NCBI RefSeq assembly: GCF_013141715.1
Contig: NZ_WHOA01000127.1
Coordinates: 26,796-90,795, forward strand
Reading direction: 5' to 3'
DNA length: 64,000 nucleotides
From: Paenibacillus phytorum
GTDB taxonomy: Bacteria; Bacillota; Bacilli; Paenibacillales; NBRC-103111
The position numbers and the translations under genes are program-made. Under the pieces are notes generated by a model. It had not been told where the DNA came from. It saw nothing but the letters and a program-made list of their open reading frames with translations, and ran no database searches. Below are positions 60,734 to 64,000 of the stretch, piece by piece (position 1 is the stretch's first letter; every line of letters starts with the position of its first letter).

Positions 60734-61888
60734 TCATTTTGTTTTGTCATCATGAACGGCACAACGGTTTGGTCCAATTTCCATTTCTCGCTGTTCTTCC
60801 ATTGTCGGACTTATTCTCCCCATGTTCGTTTGGCGTATTTCCTGATAGGCATTCGGTTGTGGCGGCAGATTTTCCGAAACGGTGCGTCTAAATTCGGATT
60901 CGTCGTGTATGTTCAGACCAGGATTTTCTTTATACAAATCACCAAGACGTGCGGCTACTTGCCCTTTGTCATCTAATTCGGCAATTGCCCCAAAGTGGGC
61001 AGGAAGTACGATTAGATCGTCAGATAGCTGCTTATAACGCTCGTACAATGTCGTTCGGAGGTCAGCGACCCAATCTTCTGCTTTCCCAGCCAAGTCAGGG
61101 CGGCCAATTGACTTCACGAATAAAATATCTCCGGATAGCAAATATTGATTATCAATAATAAGTGATGTGCTTCCAATCGTATGGCCGGGAGAATAAATAG
61201 GCTGGATGTTGATTTCTGTTTGCCCAACGACAAGATGACTGATTTCTTCAAGTTTTTCATAATGGAACACAACCTCGGTCGCATCCTTTGGCGGAAGCCA
61301 ATAAGATCCTCCTGTTTTCTCAGCTAATTGCCGGCCGCCTGAAATATGATCGGCATGAAGGTGAGTATCCAGGGTATGTTTGATGAAGGCATGATTTTCT
61401 TTGGCAAAATCCTCAAACACCGCGGTAGTCCGAACTGCATCAATAACGGCGGCTTCACCGTTAGAAATCACCATGTAAGACAGACATCCTTTGCCTAACC
61501 GTACAAATTGATACAGGGTACCCCCGTCTTTCAAGTCGGCAATTTTCACAGGCTCAAGATGCTCACTCCAGGACTTCATACCGCCAATCAAATAAGAAAT
61601 ATTTTGCTTTCCGTTTTCGAGCAGCTGTTCAGCAACAAACTTAGATGAGCCCTCCTTCGCGCAAACAACCACAACTTCTTGATCATCCGGGATTTGATCA
61701 AGAATCTCATCTACGCCATCAAGAAGTTCAAAATATGGCATGTTGAGGATCGAGACATTCTTACCTTCTATTTTCCAATCGTTGAAGTCACTTTCATTCC
61801 GAACATCTAAAATAAAAATAGACGTTTGGTTCAAAACCTTCTTTGCTAGCTTTGCAGCATTCATTCCATGTACCTGTTTATCATTCAT
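60734..61888 (-). CDS. Rhodanese-persulfide dioxygenase fusion (CstB-like)
   Basis: 384 aa from the ATG after GGAGGG. N-terminal rhodanese domain (residues ~1-105; VVVVCAKEGSSKFVAEQL), then an ETHE1-type metallo-beta-lactamase dioxygenase domain with iron ligands in DTHLHADHISGGRQ and IYSPGHTIGS. It should oxidise persulfide to sulfite or thiosulfate. S. aureus CstB has the dioxygenase first and rhodanese last, so the order here is reversed. Confidence 0.92.
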   Translation of the reverse strand: MNDKQVHGMNAAKLAKKVLNQTSIFILDVRNESDFNDWKIEGKNVSILNMPYFELLDGVDEILDQIPDDQEVVVVCAKEGSSKFVAEQLLENGKQNISYLIGGMKSWSEHLEPVKIADLKDGGTLYQFVRLGKGCLSYMVISNGEAAVIDAVRTTAVFEDFAKENHAFIKHTLDTHLHADHISGGRQLAEKTGGSYWLPPKDATEVVFHYEKLEEISHLVVGQTEINIQPIYSPGHTIGSTSLIIDNQYLLSGDILFVKSIGRPDLAGKAEDWVADLRTTLYERYKQLSDDLIVLPAHFGAIAELDDKGQVAARLGDLYKENPGLNIHDESEFRRTVSENLPPQPNAYQEIRQTNMGRISPTMEEQREMEIGPNRCAVHDDKTK

Positions 61889-61923
61889 GTATAGTTCCCT
61901 CCGAAGGTAAAAGTCAGTTGATT

Positions 61924-62703
61924 CTAAAGTAAAATAGAATACCAAATTTTAAAGACAGTTGCCGTTATCAAAGCAGTCAGAATCCATTGAAGAATCTTCG
62001 TGTTGATTTTCTTACTGAGCTTAGCTCCAATCGGTGATGCAATTGTACTTGCAACGACAAGCACTATAGATGGAACCATAAGCATATGCCCTCCTAATAG
62101 CTTTCCGGTCGTAGCGCCAATGGAGGATATAAAAGTTATAGCTAAGGATGAAGCGATAGCAACCCTCGTTGGGATCTTAAGAACCACTAACATTACCGGC
62201 ACCGTTATGAAGGCACCCGCCGCGCCTACGATCCCTGATACCATCCCAATGATTAAAGCTAAAATAACAGCTAGTGGTTTATTAAATGTAACTTTGCTTA
62301 CGTCTTGGACATCTTGTCCTTGCTTAGGTAAAAACATCATAATCGCAGCAATCAGCGCCAAAATGGCATAAACGGAATTGATAGCTGAACTTGGTAACGT
62401 GTTGGACACATAGCTCCCTATGAAGCTGCCAACGATAATCGAAGTTCCCATGTATAGCACTATGCTTTTATTTAGAAATCCTCCTTTTCGAAACACGAGC
62501 ATCCCCATTAAACTTGCGAAGAACACCTGAATTGCACTGATTGCAGATACTTCCTGCGGGGTAAAAGCCGCAAATCCTAATGCTACCGGTATAAATAACA
62601 ACATCGGATAGTTAATAATGGAACCGCCGATTCCCACCATTCCCGAAATAAATGAGCCCAAAAATCCAATAGTGAAAATAGTTATGATCCATGATAAATC
62701 CAT
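61924..62703 (-). CDS. yrkJ: TauE/SafE-family sulfur-compound exporter (YrkJ type)
   Basis: About 259 aa from the ATG after AAGGAAAGG. Eight helices, the TauE repeats FLGSFISGMVGIGGSIINYP and IGMVSGIVGAAGAFITVPVM. Probably moves sulfite or thiosulfate made by the dioxygenase. First gene of the minus-strand unit behind operator 3. Confidence 0.92.
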   Translation of the reverse strand: MDLSWIITIFTIGFLGSFISGMVGIGGSIINYPMLLFIPVALGFAAFTPQEVSAISAIQVFFASLMGMLVFRKGGFLNKSIVLYMGTSIIVGSFIGSYVSNTLPSSAINSVYAILALIAAIMMFLPKQGQDVQDVSKVTFNKPLAVILALIIGMVSGIVGAAGAFITVPVMLVVLKIPTRVAIASSLAITFISSIGATTGKLLGGHMLMVPSIVLVVASTIASPIGAKLSKKINTKILQWILTALITATVFKIWYSILL

Positions 62704-62748
62704 AAGGCACTGCCTTTCCTTTTTCATTAAACAATTTAAGTTCACTCA

Positions 62749-62764
62749 ATACCCATGGGGGTAT
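62749..62764. promoter_or_regulatory. CstR-type operator 3
   Basis: ATACCCATGGGGGTAT, 46 nt upstream of the TauE start; covers the minus-strand promoter region. Confidence 0.7.
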
Positions 62765-62852
62765 ATAAAATTGCAAAAAAAATCTCCTACATCATACCTA
62801 TCTGGTTCAAGAATTCCTTTTTACACCACCTTTACAATCTTCTTCATTACTA

Positions 62853-62868
62853 ATACCCGTATGGGTAT
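62853..62868. promoter_or_regulatory. CstR-type operator 4 with plus-strand promoter
   Basis: ATACCCGTATGGGTAT, the best copy. A TATAAT box follows at 62877-62882, so the operator covers the -35 position of a promoter for the DUF2892 gene. Confidence 0.7.
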
Positions 62869-63011
62869 ATTGATACTATAATAAAGATTTTCATTTGAGT
62901 CAACCCCTGAAATTACAAACTCATTTAAGTGATTATTTGACTTAGAAAGGACAACATATTCAATGTGTGCTGTGAACGTAACAGCATTAACAATACTTAG
63001 GAGGTTTTATC

Positions 63012-63206
63012 ATGCAGTGTAACGTTGGGAAAACGGAGCAAGTTATAAGAATTACAATTGGTTCCGCAATTGTTCTTGCTGGGTTATATTACAAAAATTG
63101 GTGGGGCTTAATTGGAATAGCACCAATTATTACGGGAACGACTCGTTATTGTCCACTGAATGCTGTTTTGGGAATATCAAATTGTAAAGTTAATAGTGAG
63201 TCTTGA
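63012..63206 (+). CDS. DUF2892 (YgaP-like) membrane protein
   Basis: 64 aa, ATG after AGGAGG. Opens CNVGKTEQVIRITIGSAIV and has two helices and two further Cys (RYCPLNAVLGISNC), matching the inner-membrane part of YgaP-type rhodaneses. Diverges from the TauE operon and shares the CstR-type control region. A 19-codon frame (62963-63022) overlaps its start. Confidence 0.88.
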   Translation: MQCNVGKTEQVIRITIGSAIVLAGLYYKNWWGLIGIAPIITGTTRYCPLNAVLGISNCKVNSES

Positions 63207-63222
63207 AACAAACTGTTAAAAA

Positions 63223-63265
63223 AGCAGAAGGGAAACTCAGAATCTGAGTTTTCCTTCTGCTTTTT
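63223..63265. terminator. Strong bidirectional terminator
   Basis: An 18-bp stem (AGCAGAAGGGAAACTCAG with its complement, one G-U) around AAT, T5 on both strands. Confidence 0.9.
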
Positions 63266-63294
63266 ATTTTACAGGACCTAGACACTACTTTAAG

Positions 63295-63667
63295 TTAGTT
63301 ATCACTAAAACTATGTCGATCAAGTCTGCCCCTGTCCTTCTGAAAATAGCTATGCATAAAGAACTCTATGATGCCAAAAACCAAAGCAACTATCGCCACA
63401 TTCATAAAGTTTATGGACCAATCGAAGAAGAATTTCTTTACCAGCCAAAAGAATACAAAGGCCATTCCTACATCTGCTACGGTAGCTATCACATTGCTGG
63501 AGACTCTTAAAAACAATTGATCAATTGCAACATAAGACATAAGAAAAAGTATAAGTGGCAAAGAATGCCTCTATAAGTGTGGCTTGCGTTAAATACATCA
63601 AAAGAGGGACTATAAAGACTCCATTTAACAGTAACTTCAAAAACAACTTTCCAAGCATTCGCAGCAC
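63295..63667 (-). pseudogene. YndM-like (DUF2512) membrane protein, frameshifted
   Basis: The first frame starts at a GTG 8-9 nt after AAGGA and reads MLGKLFLKLLLNGVFIVPLL, then LIEAFFAT. The second frame, open from 63561, continues LFLMSYVAIDQLFLRVSSN, VIATVADVGMAFVFFW. Together they give a four-helix DUF2512 protein. The shift lies near 63540-63565. A single indel explains it; a sequencing error is possible. Confidence 0.65.
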
Positions 63668-63804
63668 TGTCTTTTCCTTCTTTCACCAAGAATGTAATCC
63701 TGTTTCTTAATATTACCCTTTTGTAATATTAATTGGTAATTTATACATAATATTCATGAATTCGATGATACTAAGGAACATTCGAATTTTGAAAGGGGAT
63801 TGTT

Positions 63805-63900
63805 GTGGAACGTTATCAAAAGCAGGAAAAAAAGTTGATTATTCTGTGTTTGGTCATTGCAGTTATCTTACTATTATCAATTTCTCACCATCTGTTTTAG
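63805..63900 (+). CDS. Small single-helix membrane peptide
   Basis: 31 aa, GTG 6 nt after AAAGGGG: a basic N-terminus (ERYQKQEKK) and one helix (LIILCLVIAVILLLSIS). It lies 50 nt ahead of the next gene. Small peptides of this kind occur with cytochrome bd oxidases. Confidence 0.6.
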   Translation: MERYQKQEKKLIILCLVIAVILLLSISHHLF

Positions 63901-63950
63901 TACATAGATGAAGAAGATTACCGCTGTGATGTGAAGGAGTTGTTGAATTC

Positions 63951-64000
63951 ATGTTTGCTAATGATCCGGTTATTTACAGCCGTGCACTAATGTCTTTGAC
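63951..64000 (+). CDS. Start of a gene, possibly cytochrome bd oxidase subunit I
   Basis: ATG 11 nt after GAAGGAG; only 16 residues are visible (MFANDPVIYSRALMSL). The pattern fits the N-terminus of CydA/YthA-type subunits, but is too short to be sure. Confidence 0.35.
   Translation, partial: MFANDPVIYSRALMSL

Overview
The window reads as chromosome of an endospore-forming Firmicute, most likely Paenibacillus or a close relative. The reasons are a complete GerA-type germinant-receptor operon, an alpha/beta-type small acid-soluble spore protein, a SpoIIM-family protein, YjcZ-, YndM- and DUF3231-type genes, AGGAGG ribosome sites with many TTG/GTG starts, and a large sugar-ABC/glycosidase locus. 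I found no rRNA, tRNA, insertion sequence, phage or CRISPR array. The species call is inference from gene content only.

Layout. 1-3.4 kb: a TetR gene (cut by the window edge) behind an ABC-2/YhgE-like exporter, with a textbook promoter and twin palindromic operators, then a frameshifted erythromycin-esterase-like lipoprotein gene. 3.4-6.5 kb: a structured leader with an orphan terminator, a small membrane sensor-domain protein, and one polypeptide that fuses a DesK-like histidine kinase to a NarL-type response regulator. 6.7-21 kb: a minus-strand alpha-mannoside locus: GntR/UTRA regulator, lipoprotein sugar binder, two permeases, an MsmX/UgpC-type ATPase, a HAD phosphatase, a sugar isomerase/epimerase broken by one stop codon, an unrecognised protein, a GH38 alpha-mannosidase and an MFS carrier. 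A second, paralogous sugar binder follows, carrying a copy of the gntR leader with gntR itself cut out. 21-23.1 kb: a recombination scar where a permease and a sensor kinase, both missing their 5' parts, stand head to head.

23.2-30 kb: spore genes (SASP, germinant receptor A-C-D-B, YjcZ-like protein), a YisP/squalene-synthase-like gene and a DUF2935 gene. 30-39.2 kb: MBL hydrolase, thioredoxin-like protein, DedA, LysR/HPP pair, a membrane-anchored cupredoxin behind a hairpin that would hide its ribosome site, and a two-component system next to an MMPL transporter. 39.2-41.6 kb: melA with a divergent AraC regulator. 41.6-52.1 kb: small genes and a structured intergenic region, then RDD / SpoIIM / DUF58 / MoxR / DUF4350 / DUF4129 / membrane protein, and a diguanylate cyclase. 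52.3-57.7 kb: topoisomerase III, DUF3231, ferritin-like protein, an Lgt paralogue and DUF202.

57.7-63.3 kb: a reactive-sulfur (persulfide) detoxification regulon of cst/yrk type: CstR repressor with Cys31 and Cys60, rhodaneses, TusA, TusA-rhodanese, DsrE, a rhodanese-persulfide dioxygenase, a TauE transporter and a DUF2892 protein, with four matching CstR-type operators and a DUF302 gene worn down by an internal deletion. 63.3-64 kb: a frameshifted yndM-like gene and the start of a possible cytochrome bd oxidase operon.

Decayed genes are frequent (Ere-like, isomerase, permease, kinase, DUF302, YndM). Some could be sequencing errors, but the head-to-head truncation and the internal deletion are real rearrangements or assembly faults. 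The observations most worth testing are the gntR-less duplicate leader, the hairpin over the cupredoxin ribosome site, the promoter that sits inside a terminator in front of a gene with no ribosome site, and the orphan-terminator leader.
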